Shown piece by piece: positions 6,213 through 6,332 of a stretch of 6,332 bases of DNA; the first letter of the stretch is position 1, and every line of letters starts with the position of its first letter. The translations under genes and the position numbers were made by a program. The stretch comes from Alphaproteobacteria bacterium (GTDB taxonomy: Bacteria > Pseudomonadota > Alphaproteobacteria > RS24). The notes beneath the pieces were generated by a model. That model had not been told where the DNA came from and ran no database searches. It worked only from the letters and a program-made list of their open reading frames with translations. Where the stretch lies: positions 1-6,332 of the forward strand of contig JAAOIL010000091.1 of the NCBI GenBank assembly GCA_015163825.1, written 5' to 3'.

Positions 6213-6332
6213 ATGGAATTATTAATCATAGATTATCTGGTTATTGCAACACTGCTGGTATCGGCAGTGCTGTCGCTTATTCGGGGCTTCACAAAAGAGG
6301 TGTTCTCTATCGTCAACTGGGTTATCGCCATC
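6213..6332 (+). CDS. cvpA: CvpA family inner-membrane protein (3' partial)
   Basis: Only the first 40 codons are in the window; the frame is open to the edge. The translation begins MELLIIDYLVIATLLVSAVL and continues with Ser-Leu-Ile-Arg-Gly-Phe-Thr-Lys-Glu-Val-Phe and a second hydrophobic run. The RGFxKEVFSIxxW pattern after the first membrane segment is the hallmark of CvpA. CvpA was named for its role in colicin V production and is tied to envelope stress and bile or peptide tolerance; its biochemical activity is unsettled. In alphaproteobacteria it commonly follows radA and precedes purF, which would be expected just past the window. No clear ribosome-binding site precedes ATG 6213; the nested inverted repeat ends 2 bases before it. 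Confidence 0.88.
   Translation, partial: MELLIIDYLVIATLLVSAVLSLIRGFTKEVFSIVNWVIAI

Overview
The window reads as a piece of an alphaproteobacterial chromosome of middling GC content. The evidence is the gene order (ribosomal protein L9 tail, small membrane protein, dnaB, alr, mlaE, mlaF, radA, cvpA, all on the + strand) and the DnaB protein, which carries two insertions I associate with alphaproteobacterial DnaB. I cannot name a genus. No tRNA, rRNA, CRISPR array, insertion sequence, phage gene or intein is visible. This is a conserved housekeeping segment, not an accessory island.

Layout: positions 1-233 hold the last 76 codons of a gene that is most likely rplI, ending in a very acidic tail. 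A small gene (208-426) overlaps its end and encodes a probable two-segment membrane protein with an Asp/Glu tail; I do not recognise its family. Positions 427-570 form the main intergenic region. It holds a 12-bp tandem repeat, two TTATCCCC elements, a near-match to a DnaA box and a perfect 20-bp palindrome (527-546) that ends 24 bases before the preferred dnaB start. dnaB (571-2151), alr (2156-3259), mlaE (3263-4036), mlaF (4033-4809) and radA (4809-6170) follow with gaps of at most 4 bp or overlaps of 1-4 bp, which suggests one transcription unit. After a 42-bp gap with a nested inverted repeat comes the start of cvpA (6213 to the window edge).

The unit mixes three jobs: DNA replication and repair (DnaB replicative helicase, RadA branch-migration helicase), peptidoglycan precursor supply (alanine racemase) and outer-membrane lipid asymmetry (the MlaE/MlaF ABC transporter core, without its MlaD, MlaB or MlaC partners here). 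All core enzymes keep the catalytic motifs I looked for. I see no new system. The points most worth a second look are the dnaB leader with its palindrome, the unrecognised small membrane protein, and the acidic C-termini shared by three consecutive, unrelated gene products.
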